Shown here piece by piece: positions 9,562 through 17,650 of a DNA stretch of 44,281 nt (position 1 is the stretch's first letter; every line of letters begins with the position of its first letter). Made by a program: the position numbers and the translations under genes. The DNA comes from Bacteroidota bacterium. GTDB lineage: Bacteria; Bacteroidota; Ignavibacteria; Kryptoniales; JAKASW01. Location: contig JAMCQL010000044.1 of the NCBI GenBank assembly GCA_023381615.1, positions 1 through 44,281 on the forward strand, read 5' to 3'. The notes under the pieces were generated by a model that was given only the letters and a program-made list of their open reading frames with translations, was not told where the DNA came from and did no database searches.

Positions 9562-10701
9562 ATGAAGATTCCGAAGGTTGTCCTTTTAGCGCTATTTATG
9601 GCTGGATGCGAATCCAATTCTGTGAACGTGTCACAGATTAACCATTTCATTGATTCATTGCGAGCCGCGTATGCACCGGACAAACGTACGGCAGTCTTCG
9701 ATGTTTCGGTGAGAGAAGAAAATGGAAGAATCATCCTTGCTGGTGAAATGGATCAGCCAAAAGCAAAGCAATCGCTTCTGGATGTAATAAGAAACACTAC
9801 CGGATTACCCATTGTAGATTCAGTCGAACTTCTTCCGAGTGCAAACTTGGGCACGAAAATCGATGGCATCGTTGACATTAGTGTTGCTAACATGCGCTCC
9901 ACACCGCATTCTTCCGCTGAGATGGTAAACCAAGTTTTGCTTGGTCACTCAGTGAAGGTGCTCAAGAAGCAAGGCGGCCGGCTGTTGATAAAATCTGAAG
10001 ACAACTATCTCGGCTGGGTTGATCCTATTTCTATTTGCCGTGTTGACTCAGCCCATATGGCTGAATATGATAAAACCAGAAAACTACTTGTAACTCGTAC
10101 CTTCGGGGCCATTCGCTCGAGTGTCGATAACGGTAGCACAGTGTCAGATGTCGTAATGGCTGATTTACTCGTTCCGGTTGCCAAGGAAGGTGACTTTTAC
10201 CAAGTCAAATTACCTGACGGGAGAACCGGATATGTCCATCAGTCGGATGTTGAATATGCCGATATATACTTTGCGGCACACCATCCAACTGCCGTTGGAA
10301 TTGAAAAGATCGCAAAAGAATTCATCGGCTTCCCGTACCTATGGGGAGGAACATCCGTGAAAGGCTTTGATTGCTCAGGATTCACAAAAACCGTCTTTAG
10401 AATGAATGGAATTGATTTGCCGCGCGATGCAAGTCAGCAGGTTTTTCTCGGTGAGGATGTTGATCCGGGTAAAAATTTCGGAAATCTGAAACCCGGAGAT
10501 TTGCTTTTCTTCGGAGAAAAAGCTATTAATGGAAGACCTGAAAAGATTGTTCACGTCGGAATCTACCTGGGTAATGGACAGTTCATCCAATCGAGTGGGA
10601 TGGTTAGAATCAGCAGCTTCTTCAAAGCTGATTCCAGCATCTTCGACGAGTATGACCTGAATCGATTCGTGCGAGCAAAGAGAATTCTAAAAAATAACTA
10701 A
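9562..10701 (+). CDS. NlpC/P60 (C40) murein endopeptidase lipoprotein with BON-like and SH3b domains
   Basis: A predicted lipoprotein of 379 residues whose signal peptide ends in the lipobox FMAGC (Cys16). Residues 25-92 look like a BON-type domain (FDVSVREENGRIILAGE). Two bacterial SH3 domains follow (about 100-160 and 175-235, ending GYVHQSDVEY), then the NlpC/P60 catalytic domain (247-378). The catalytic cysteine is in FDCSGF (Cys271) and the histidine in HVGIY (His331). The third polar position, usually His, appears to be Gln343. The SH3-SH3-NlpC layout matches YkfC, which cuts gamma-D-Glu-diamino acid bonds and releases L-Ala-D-Glu. The next gene, 10 bp away, is the matching dipeptide epimerase, which strongly supports a murein-peptide role. 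The lipidated enzyme should face the periplasm. Confidence 0.9.
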   Translation: MKIPKVVLLALFMAGCESNSVNVSQINHFIDSLRAAYAPDKRTAVFDVSVREENGRIILAGEMDQPKAKQSLLDVIRNTTGLPIVDSVELLPSANLGTKIDGIVDISVANMRSTPHSSAEMVNQVLLGHSVKVLKKQGGRLLIKSEDNYLGWVDPISICRVDSAHMAEYDKTRKLLVTRTFGAIRSSVDNGSTVSDVVMADLLVPVAKEGDFYQVKLPDGRTGYVHQSDVEYADIYFAAHHPTAVGIEKIAKEFIGFPYLWGGTSVKGFDCSGFTKTVFRMNGIDLPRDASQQVFLGEDVDPGKNFGNLKPGDLLFFGEKAINGRPEKIVHVGIYLGNGQFIQSSGMVRISSFFKADSSIFDEYDLNRFVRAKRILKNN

Positions 10702-10711
10702 GGAATGTGCC

Positions 10712-11833
10712 GTGGAACGCAGAAAGTTTATGTATCTTGCTGGAGCGTCTGTCGCTATGGCGAAGGTTAATCCGGTTTTTTCACTCGGCTCAATATCAAG
10801 CAAAGGCAAAGGGAAAATGAATTTTGAATATTGGCGTTATGACTTGAAACTAAAGCACACTTTTACGATCTCCCGGAGTTCACGGGACTCTGTTCCGGTT
10901 ATGCTGATGAAATTCGAAAAGGATGGCATCACTGCGTATGGCGAAGCTTCGCCAAACGCGCGGTACAACGAAGCCCCCAATACAGTCGAGGCTTTCTTTA
11001 AAAAAGTCGATATCGCGAAATTGTCCGATCCTTTCAAACTGGAAGACATTAACGATTACCTCGATTCGATTGCGCCGGGAAACACGAGCGCTAAAGCTGC
11101 GGTTGACATTGCGATGCATGACTGGATTGGAAAGAAGCTCGGTATTCCACTTTACAAATTTTTTGGAGTTGATAAAAGCAAAACTCCAATTTCCACTTTC
11201 ACGATCGGCATTGATACACCTGATGTTATTGAGCAGAAAGTTCGCGAGGCTGCTAACTATCCGATTTTGAAAATAAAAGTTGGTTTGCCAAATGATGAAG
11301 AGATAATCAAAGCTGTCAGAAGCGTTACCAATAAGCCTTTGCGAGTTGATGCAAACGAAGGATGGAAATCAAAAGAAGAAGCGCTTGAGCGAATAAATTG
11401 GCTGGCAACGCAGAACGTGGAGTTCATCGAGCAGCCGATGCCAGCGAGTCAAATAGATGATATTAGATGGCTGCATGAACGAGTCAAAATGCCGATTATT
11501 GCTGATGAGGCAATCGAGTCTCTCTATGATATTGCAGAGGTCGCAACGGCTTACGACGGAATCAATGTCAAAGTTCAAAAGATTGGTGGTTTAACGAAAT
11601 CAAGGAAATTGATCTATGCGGCTCGCGCACACAAGATGAAAATTATGACCGGGTGCATGATTGAATCATCTATTGGAATAACTTCCGCGGTCCAAATCTC
11701 ACCGCTGACTGATTGGACCGATCTCGATGGAAACGTCTTGATAAATAACGACCCGTTTGTTGGCGCGGAAAATATAGACGGAAAACTTCTACTGAACGAT
11801 GAGCCGGGCTTAGGAGTGCTGCCCCGAAGCTGA
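10712..11833 (+). CDS. L-Ala-D/L-Glu (dipeptide) epimerase with Tat-like leader
   Basis: Enolase-superfamily epimerase of the muconate-lactonizing subgroup, converting L-Ala-D-Glu from peptidoglycan to L-Ala-L-Glu. Visible catalytic elements are K187-I-K189, metal ligands D213 (RVDANEGW), E240 (FIEQP) and D265 (IADEA), the second-base lysine in NVKVQKIGG, and the D337-L-D339 pair that binds the dipeptide amino group in this family. The start is GTG at 10712 with AAGGA upstream. The first 30 residues (ERRKFMYLAGASVAMA) look like a twin-arginine leader, which is unexpected for an enzyme that is cytoplasmic in E. coli and Bacillus. It follows the NlpC/P60 gene by 10 bp, like ykfB/ykfC. The 3' end overlaps the convergent methyltransferase gene by 24 bp. 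Confidence 0.9.
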   Translation: MERRKFMYLAGASVAMAKVNPVFSLGSISSKGKGKMNFEYWRYDLKLKHTFTISRSSRDSVPVMLMKFEKDGITAYGEASPNARYNEAPNTVEAFFKKVDIAKLSDPFKLEDINDYLDSIAPGNTSAKAAVDIAMHDWIGKKLGIPLYKFFGVDKSKTPISTFTIGIDTPDVIEQKVREAANYPILKIKVGLPNDEEIIKAVRSVTNKPLRVDANEGWKSKEEALERINWLATQNVEFIEQPMPASQIDDIRWLHERVKMPIIADEAIESLYDIAEVATAYDGINVKVQKIGGLTKSRKLIYAARAHKMKIMTGCMIESSIGITSAVQISPLTDWTDLDGNVLINNDPFVGAENIDGKLLLNDEPGLGVLPRS

Positions 11834-12619
11834 TCTCTGCCTTACCACCTCTGCTAAAACTATTGAAGTCGCTACAGCAACGTTAAGTGATTCCATCTTT
11901 CCAACTCGAGGTATAAAGATGCTCTCGTCGCAATGCGCCGCAACTTTCTGTGTTATCCCAGTTGCCTCTGAGCCAAATACCAGAGCCGCTTTCTTCGGAA
12001 ATTCATATTCAGTATAACCGACATTTCCGTTTTGTGTTGAGGCAATCATAGTAAACCCAAGTTTCTTTAATGTCGGCATTTCGTCAACAAGGGTTACTTC
12101 CTGGAGGAAGTTCAATCCCGTGATCGCCGCCATCGCAGACCTGACAACCTTCGGATTATAAACGTCCACGCTTCCTTTGGCAATCAAGACAGCGTCAACT
12201 CCAAACCAAGCGGCAGATCTGAGAATCGTTCCCAGATTGCCCGGGTCGGATATCCGATCAAAAATTAATACGATTGCTTTCCTTTTTGTGCGTAGATCTG
12301 ATATCAAATCCTCAAAAGTAGTCTCATGAACTTCCGCGACCGCAATTATTCCTTGGCTTGTTTCAGTGGATGATAATTTGTTGAATTTCTCCGCCGGGAT
12401 CTCTTCGATTCTGATCCCTCTTTCCTCTGCTCCGGAATATATCTCGGCGAATTTCTGAGAATTCGTTGCAAGGTTTACAATTATCTGTTTTATATCAGCA
12501 TTTGCGGCAAGAGCTTCCTCGATACTGCGTTTCCCTTCTATAAAGAATCTCTTTTGGCCTATTCTGCCGCTTCGCTCTTTCAGTTCGGCAAGATGTTTTA
12601 TTTCTGCATTTGATATCAT
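11810..12619 (-). CDS. TrmH/SpoU-family RNA 2'-O-ribose methyltransferase
   Basis: SPOUT-class methyltransferase of 269 residues. The N-terminal 100 residues form the substrate-binding subdomain (RFFIEGKRSIEEALAA). The C-terminal knot has motif 1 (FDRISDPGNLGTILRSA), motif 2 (LVFGSEATGI) and motif 3 (IPRVGKMESLNVAVATSI), which bind SAM in a trefoil knot. It resembles the 23S rRNA-modifying RlmB/TsnR-like branch, but the target nucleotide cannot be read from sequence. Its ATG overlaps the stop of the upstream CLC gene by one base (TAATG), so the two are translationally coupled. Its end runs 24 bp into the convergent epimerase gene. Confidence 0.9.
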   Translation of the reverse strand: MISNAEIKHLAELKERSGRIGQKRFFIEGKRSIEEALAANADIKQIIVNLATNSQKFAEIYSGAEERGIRIEEIPAEKFNKLSSTETSQGIIAVAEVHETTFEDLISDLRTKRKAIVLIFDRISDPGNLGTILRSAAWFGVDAVLIAKGSVDVYNPKVVRSAMAAITGLNFLQEVTLVDEMPTLKKLGFTMIASTQNGNVGYTEYEFPKKAALVFGSEATGITQKVAAHCDESIFIPRVGKMESLNVAVATSIVLAEVVRQRSASGQHS

Positions 12620-14436
12620 TATGACGCCACCTCGCTCAAAAGTAATTTCTTTTCATATGCTTGAGTCGCATCGTTCAGGAATAACATGCCGACAAGCTGA
12701 TTCCCTTCCCTCACCACCGGAACAGATGGAACACCGGCATCAAGCATCAGCTTCATCGCCGACGAAAGATCATCATCTTCAAGAACGCTAAGATTAGTGG
12801 GATTAAGAATATCTTTTACGACCAGAACATTCAAAAGTTCTTTAACGGTATCGTCCATCATAACTTGCCTGATTTCCCCGTAAGAGATTGTTCCGGAGAG
12901 AGTACCATCATGTTTTATAACTGGAAATACCGATGTGTTGCTTTCCGGGATCATCTCAATCAAATCTGAAAGTCGCGTGGATTCGGAAGCCGCGACGAGT
13001 TGCGGCTTCATTGCGTCTTTAACTTTGATTGAGCGCAAGATATTTACGTCTCTACCGTAGACGTCGAGGAACTGCCCTTTCAGCTTAAGACTAATGGTGT
13101 AAATTGATCCCTTCAAGTATTTCTTCGAAATATACGTAGCCGCAACAACGGCGATCAGGAGCGGCAAAATAGTTTCATACTTATCGGTCATCTCGAAAAC
13201 CAGAATTGAAGCGGCCAGCGGCGCTTGAACTGTTGCACTTGTAACCGCCGCCATACCAACGAGCGCGTATGCGCCCGGGGGCGCAGCTATCGACGGAGCA
13301 ATAACGTTCACGATGTTTCCGAACGCGCCTCCCGCCATAGCGCCGATGAATAGCGACGGGGCAAGGGTTCCACCTGAGCCGCCGCTTCCCAGAGTCACCG
13401 AAGTGGCAATCGGCTTGAGCAGAAGTAACGCGGCGAGGATCAAGAAAGAATCCCTGCTATACAACGAAGCATTTACTCCCTGATAAGTGTATCCAAATAC
13501 TTCCGGAAAATATATTCCGATGATCCCTACAATTAATCCTCCGATAGCTGGTTTAAGTATTTTGCTCTTTACAGGGAATTTCTTGCTCTCGAAAAATTCT
13601 TCAGTCGCATAGAATAGCTTCACGAAAAGAACTCCAACAAATCCTGCAAACAGTCCGAGTATCACGTAGAAGATAAGTTCATACCCGCTTCTCAAAGAGA
13701 ACGTCGGGATCACAAAGACCGGCTTGTTGCCGAGAATACTTCTCGAAACGAAAGTGCCAAAGACGGAGCTGATTATAATTGGCGAGAAAGTTTGCATGTT
13801 TAAGCTGCCGATCACGACTTCCATCGCAAAGAGAGCTCCCCCAATAGGAGCATTGAACACCGCCGCGAGGCCTGCCGCAGCGCCGCAACCAACGAGCGAC
13901 TTCATCTGTTCTTCATTTAACCTGAAGACCTGCCCGACAGTTGAACCTATTGCTCCTCCTATCGCTATGACGGGACCTTCCCGGCCACCGGCTCCGCCGC
14001 TGCCTATCGATATCGCGCTAGTAACAAGTTTCGTTACCGCCAAAAATGGGTTTAAGATGCCGCCTTTCTTAGCAACATTTTCAATAACCATCGGAACGCC
14101 CTCTCCAGAGGCGTCGGGCGCAAGTTTAATTGTAATCCAACCGACAACCAAACCGCCGATTGCCGGGATGATTGGAATTATAACGAATCTTTCCCACCCT
14201 CTTAAGTTTATGAGATTCGAAAGGCCAAAGAAGCCAGCCGGGCTGTAGAACATCAAGTGTTCCACTAATTGGATCATTTTGTAAAACAGAATCCCACCAA
14301 ATCCTGCTAAAATTCCGGTAACGATGGCGAGAAGTAAGTGGATTGGTTCCTGTGAAAATTCAAATTTTGAAAAATATTTTAGGAGCTTTTCTTTGAGCCG
14401 GTAAAAGTAATCCATTCCTGTCCTATACCTTCTCAA
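12619..14436 (-). CDS. CLC-family chloride channel/antiporter with paired CBS domains
   Basis: A 605-residue membrane protein. The CLC core (about 30-440) has the three anion-pathway signatures: SGEGVPMV (near 110-116), GREGP with the gating glutamate (E153), and GGTLAPSLFIG. Two CBS domains follow (about 455-590, VKDAMKPQLVAASEST and VKDILNPTNLSVLEDD), which in this family bind nucleotides and modulate gating. With the gating glutamate kept it may be an H+/Cl- antiporter, but transport mode is not decidable here. It overlaps its upstream neighbour by 14 bp and its downstream neighbour by one base, so it is embedded in a tightly packed operon. Confidence 0.92.
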   Translation of the reverse strand: MRRYRTGMDYFYRLKEKLLKYFSKFEFSQEPIHLLLAIVTGILAGFGGILFYKMIQLVEHLMFYSPAGFFGLSNLINLRGWERFVIIPIIPAIGGLVVGWITIKLAPDASGEGVPMVIENVAKKGGILNPFLAVTKLVTSAISIGSGGAGGREGPVIAIGGAIGSTVGQVFRLNEEQMKSLVGCGAAAGLAAVFNAPIGGALFAMEVVIGSLNMQTFSPIIISSVFGTFVSRSILGNKPVFVIPTFSLRSGYELIFYVILGLFAGFVGVLFVKLFYATEEFFESKKFPVKSKILKPAIGGLIVGIIGIYFPEVFGYTYQGVNASLYSRDSFLILAALLLLKPIATSVTLGSGGSGGTLAPSLFIGAMAGGAFGNIVNVIAPSIAAPPGAYALVGMAAVTSATVQAPLAASILVFEMTDKYETILPLLIAVVAATYISKKYLKGSIYTISLKLKGQFLDVYGRDVNILRSIKVKDAMKPQLVAASESTRLSDLIEMIPESNTSVFPVIKHDGTLSGTISYGEIRQVMMDDTVKELLNVLVVKDILNPTNLSVLEDDDLSSAMKLMLDAGVPSVPVVREGNQLVGMLFLNDATQAYEKKLLLSEVAS

Positions 14437-15556
14437 GTGCTTTCTTTATCACGGCAAACACCTTATCGACACTGATAGAATCTATATCACCCCCCTTTCC
14501 AAGAATAAACTTGTGCTTCTTGCCTATTGGCGCCCATTGCAGCGGATCGGTGTGCCCAAATAGAGATAAAGTCGAAGTTCCGACAGCCGCCGACAAGTGC
14601 ATAATTCCCGTATCATTTGTAACTACGAGATTCATCCTTTCGAGAAACGCGGCTACCAACGGTATTGCTCTATTGCGAATTCTGACAAAAGGCACCTTCA
14701 TCAAGTTTGCAAGCTTGTCCATTATTTCATGATCCATGGGACCTTCTGTAAGATACAACTCTGCCCCCAGTTCATCATGCAGCAACTCCGCCAGCCTTGC
14801 AAAGTTCCCTGCATCCCATCGGTTCGGAGCCTTACCTGCACCGGCATGAATTGCGATCTTTCGAGATGAATTATTGCCAATCTTTTTCAAGAACGCTTTC
14901 GCCTCGGCAGAAAGATCCTCTCTAACTTTATACTCTAGTTCACCGGTATCGCCTTCCTGCTCGACTCCCAATAGAGTTGCGATCTTCATGTTCCTGTAAG
15001 ACTGGTGCACTATTTTATCTCCCCACTGCAGGTCAACGGCAACATCATAAACGGAGCTTGTCTTATTCGAAACGTTTTCCAGAGAGCGTGGGCCAATCTT
15101 TATCGGTGCTTTGACAAAGAACGCCATTATGTCATTTGTCAAAGAAATCGAAACATTCGACGGAACTAAAAGGACATCATAACCACTACGAAGCTTCTTG
15201 ATAAACTTAAAAAAGAGAGAGGGCTTCTTGTAGAAAGATAACTTGTCATATTCGATTAGACTTGTAACATACGGACAGCCTTCAAGCGCTGCTATGTTCT
15301 GAGGAGAAACAACAACAGTGAGCTCATCAAGTTGAAATTTATTGCGCAGAGCCCGCAGCAGCGGGACGGTACACAAGACATCCCCAAACTGATTATGCTG
15401 TCGTATTACAATGATCTTCTTTGGTGAAACTACCTCAACCCCGCGCCAATTCTTATGGTGTTTTGAAGCCAATTTTGCGAATAACCAACGCGAAGCGTTC
15501 TTGGCAGCCCGTTCAAGTTTCCTATTATGACTATGCGTGCTGCCATCGTCGCTCAC
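14423..15556 (-). CDS. Glycosyltransferase family 9 (heptosyltransferase-like)
   Basis: A GT9 enzyme of about 377 residues, related to ADP-heptose:LPS heptosyltransferases that extend the inner core on the cytoplasmic face. Motifs seen are IIVIRQHNQFGDVLCTVPLLRAL at the first nucleotide-binding fold (quoted in part: RQHNQFGDVLCTVPLL), IAIHAGAGKAPNRWD, and the family signature VTNDTGIMHLSAAVG followed by LFGHTDPLQWAP. The longest frame opens at a TTG at 15562, but that leaves only three bases after the AGGAG ribosome site. The GTG at 15556 gives a nine-base spacing and is preferred. Donor and acceptor sugars are unknown. The first 45 residues are basic and not part of the GT fold. Confidence 0.88.
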   Translation of the reverse strand: MSDDGSTHSHNRKLERAAKNASRWLFAKLASKHHKNWRGVEVVSPKKIIVIRQHNQFGDVLCTVPLLRALRNKFQLDELTVVVSPQNIAALEGCPYVTSLIEYDKLSFYKKPSLFFKFIKKLRSGYDVLLVPSNVSISLTNDIMAFFVKAPIKIGPRSLENVSNKTSSVYDVAVDLQWGDKIVHQSYRNMKIATLLGVEQEGDTGELEYKVREDLSAEAKAFLKKIGNNSSRKIAIHAGAGKAPNRWDAGNFARLAELLHDELGAELYLTEGPMDHEIMDKLANLMKVPFVRIRNRAIPLVAAFLERMNLVVTNDTGIMHLSAAVGTSTLSLFGHTDPLQWAPIGKKHKFILGKGGDIDSISVDKVFAVIKKALEKV

Positions 15557-15568
15557 CAGCAAGAACTC

Positions 15569-15760
15569 CTACTTGATGTCTTCATACTTTGCATCTTCAA
15601 TATCCTTGCGGTCAATTTTGATTTCCTTCTCTTTGCGGCGCCGAGATTCTTTTTGGGTTTCGTGGTCTTTTATTCCCTTGTTGATCGCACTTCGAATAGC
15701 AGTCCTGATGAAATGATAGACCGCATAGAAGAAAACTATCCAAATAATAAATCTGATCAT
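15569..15760 (-). CDS. Small membrane protein, DUF4834-like
   Basis: A 63-residue protein with one N-terminal membrane helix (MIRFIIWIVFFYAVYHFI) followed by a highly charged tail (KESRRRKEKEIKID) ending EDAKYEDIK. This resembles the small Bacteroidota family DUF4834, whose members end in a similar acidic motif; that assignment is from memory and tentative. Its start overlaps the stop of the deoxynucleoside kinase gene by one base (TAATG), and it ends just before the GT9 start. Both support a real, translated gene. Function unknown. Confidence 0.7.
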   Translation of the reverse strand: MIRFIIWIVFFYAVYHFIRTAIRSAINKGIKDHETQKESRRRKEKEIKIDRKDIEDAKYEDIK

Positions 15761-16416
15761 TACTTCAATATTGGGTTATAATATTCAGCTGCTTTCCTCG
15801 GCTTCAATATTTCCGAGGCCAGCCTTTCAAAGTCTTTCTCATCGTTGACAAAATCAATTTGGTCGGCGTTTACGATAAGCAGCGGTGATGATTTGTAACG
15901 AAAGAAAAAGTAATTGTATGCTTCGTTCAAACTTTGGATATACTCTCTCGAAATACTTCTTTCGAATTTTCGCCCGCGCTTTTTAATATTCGACATTAAA
16001 TGATCGACATTGCACTGCAGGTAGACGACGAGATCGGGCTTTGGAACTGTCTTCTCGAGCAATCCGACCAACGTCTCGTACAGCTTCAACTCATCATCCT
16101 GCAAATTCAGGTAAGCAAATATTTTATCTTTTTCAAACAAGTAATCGCTCACGATCAATTGCTCAAAGAGATCCATCTGAGTGAGTTCCTGCTGCTGCTT
16201 ATATCTGCTCAGGAGAAAGAATATCTGAGTCTGGAATGCATAGTGCCGTATGTCGTCATAAAAATTTTCAAGAAATGGATTCTCTTCAAAATGCTCAAGG
16301 ACTGCTTTCCCCTTGAGAAGTTTGGACAGTTTCAATGTGAGGCTTGTTTTACCGGCTCCGATAACGCCTTCGATTGCAATATGCCTCATATCGGTAGTGT
16401 AATTCTGGAGTTCCAT
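15760..16416 (-). CDS. Deoxynucleoside kinase (dGK/dAK type)
   Basis: A 218-residue salvage kinase that phosphorylates deoxynucleosides. It has the P-loop GVIGAGKTSL, the HFEENPFLENFYDD segment, the substrate-proximal Q-x-x-F-F-L-L-S-R-Y helix (TQIFFLLSRYKQQ), the DYLFEKDKIFA motif that replaces the usual DRS region in the dGK/dAK branch, and the lid KKRGRKFERSI. The start at 16416 is preferred over Met9 because no ribosome site precedes the latter. It lies 7 bp after folK, and folK/deoxynucleoside kinase adjacency is common in Bacteroidota. Whether it prefers dA or dG cannot be told. Confidence 0.88.
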   Translation of the reverse strand: MELQNYTTDMRHIAIEGVIGAGKTSLTLKLSKLLKGKAVLEHFEENPFLENFYDDIRHYAFQTQIFFLLSRYKQQQELTQMDLFEQLIVSDYLFEKDKIFAYLNLQDDELKLYETLVGLLEKTVPKPDLVVYLQCNVDHLMSNIKKRGRKFERSISREYIQSLNEAYNYFFFRYKSSPLLIVNADQIDFVNDEKDFERLASEILKPRKAAEYYNPILK

Positions 16417-16423
16417 TGCTAAC

Positions 16424-16996
16424 CTATCGATTGAGCCGGAGGCTCATCCGCCTCTGTCCGAAGGATCCTTTGGAGAGGACATCAGCCTCAGGCTGAGTCG
16501 AAAGCTCTTCGAGTCTTGTTACACTCGAGTTATCAACGCATTCTTTAAGAAGCTGCTCCACTGTCTTATGGGCAACAGGATGCCGAAATTCCGGTGCGAT
16601 TTCGCTCAAGGGCTGCAGAACAAATTTTCGCAGATGGGCTCTCGGGTGAGGGATAATTAAGTCGTCAGAATCTATTTTGTAATCTCCGTAAAAGATAATA
16701 TCAATGTCTATTTCGCGCGCGCTCCATCGGTCTCTATGAACACGGCCAATTTTCCTTTCAAGGTCTTTCAACAAATGGAGCAGCTCGTGAGGTTCAAGTT
16801 TGGTGTGAATACACGCTGCTAAATTAAGAAACCGTGGCTGGTCAGCGAAGTCAACAGGTTCTGTCTCGTACACTGCAGAAATTTTAAGCAGGTTCGTGTC
16901 AGGCAGGGTCAGTACTAAATCGAGCCCCTCTTTTAAGTATCCGAGCCTATCACCCAGATTTGAGCCGAGCGAGAGGTAGGATTCAATCTCTCCCAA
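16424..16996 (-). CDS. folK: 2-amino-4-hydroxy-6-hydroxymethyldihydropteridine diphosphokinase
   Basis: HPPK transfers pyrophosphate from ATP to 6-hydroxymethyl-dihydropterin in folate synthesis. Diagnostic motifs are YLSLGSNLGDR, YETEPVDFADQPRFLNLA, RVHRDRWSAREIDIDIIFYG (the R-W-x-x-R-x-x-D-x-D ATP/Mg site) and IPHPRAHLRKFVLQPL. The frame is open back to 17059, but the family needs only a few residues before YLSLGSN. A TTG at 16996 behind AAAAGG fits best, giving 190 residues and a 14-bp overlap with folB; GTG at 17014 is the alternative. The last 40 residues (LEELSTQPEADVLSKG...) extend beyond the usual fold and look disordered. Confidence 0.9.
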   Translation of the reverse strand: MGEIESYLSLGSNLGDRLGYLKEGLDLVLTLPDTNLLKISAVYETEPVDFADQPRFLNLAACIHTKLEPHELLHLLKDLERKIGRVHRDRWSAREIDIDIIFYGDYKIDSDDLIIPHPRAHLRKFVLQPLSEIAPEFRHPVAHKTVEQLLKECVDNSSVTRLEELSTQPEADVLSKGSFGQRRMSLRLNR

Positions 16997-17375
16997 AGGG
17001 ATCCTTTTGGACACGAGTTCTCTCGGTTTCAAATTCCACAAAATCAACCACACCGCCAACCTGCGGCGTGTGCTTCCTTACCCTCACGATGACTCTGTTA
17101 AGCGACAAGAAATTCTTGAGAATACTTTCCGCTATCTGGGTGCCGAGCGATTCGATCAAGTAGAAGCGCTTTTCAATCACGAGTTCTTTTATGAATCTGT
17201 AAACCTTTTCGTAATCCACAGCGTCTTTTAACTTATCGCTTTGAGAAGCTTTTGAAAAGTCGCCGAACATTTCGACATCGACCTCAAACTTACCACCGGA
17301 TGCCTGCTCATTTGTGAGGACACCATGGTACGCATAGAAGGTGGCGTTATTGAGACGGATACATTGTTCTTTCAT
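16983..17375 (-). CDS. folB: Dihydroneopterin aldolase
   Basis: A 130-residue enzyme cleaving dihydroneopterin to 6-hydroxymethyl-dihydropterin, the substrate of the overlapping folK. Conserved residues seen are the pterin-binding YHGVLTNEQASGGKFEVDV with its glutamate, the catalytic tyrosine region DAVDYEKVY, IESLGTQIAESIL, and the catalytic lysine in RVRKHTPQVGG. It is the first gene of the folB-folK-kinase-small-membrane-protein-GT9-CLC-SpoU run. Confidence 0.93.
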   Translation of the reverse strand: MKEQCIRLNNATFYAYHGVLTNEQASGGKFEVDVEMFGDFSKASQSDKLKDAVDYEKVYRFIKELVIEKRFYLIESLGTQIAESILKNFLSLNRVIVRVRKHTPQVGGVVDFVEFETERTRVQKDPFGRD

Positions 17376-17491
17376 TTAACTTTTTCAATATAGGATTACG
17401 TCGAAAACTTTTCAAGGATTGGCGGGAAATAGTCGATAGCTCATAGCTGATGGCTGGTACCAACGAACTACGAGCTTTTAGCTAATTGCTT

Positions 17492-17650
17492 CTAGCTTCT
17501 ATCAGATTCGTACGACTTCAAAAGAAGGAAGAACATGATTATGAATAAGATGACGATCAATGGCAGAGTGAAGTTGATTCTGTCAGTAAAGGAAGGGATG
17601 CTCGCTGCCAGTGAGTCTTCTGCGGCGGATTGGAGCGGAATGAGAAACAT
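17492..17650 (-). CDS. 52-residue single-span membrane protein coupled to cytochrome b
   Basis: A short frame below normal reporting length. The ATG at 17648-17650 shares ATGA with the cytochrome b stop, so it is translationally coupled. The conceptual protein is MFLIPLQSAAEDSLAASI, a short polar stretch, a hydrophobic helix (LPLIVILFIIMFFLLL) and the tail KSYESDRS, ending at TAG. Codon use and composition are coherent, and the helix plus charged tail look like a small membrane subunit. I recognise no family. By position it could be an accessory subunit of the cytochrome b/Rieske complex, as small one-helix subunits are in cytochrome b6f; this is inference only. About 115 bp of AT-rich spacer with repeated AGCT-type words separates it from folB. 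Confidence 0.65.
   Translation of the reverse strand: MFLIPLQSAAEDSLAASIPSFTDRINFTLPLIVILFIIMFFLLLKSYESDRS

Noticed and set aside
13679..14248. Long plus-strand frames opposite the CLC gene
   Set aside because: Antisense shadows rich in Pro/Ala/Ser within a clear membrane-protein gene.
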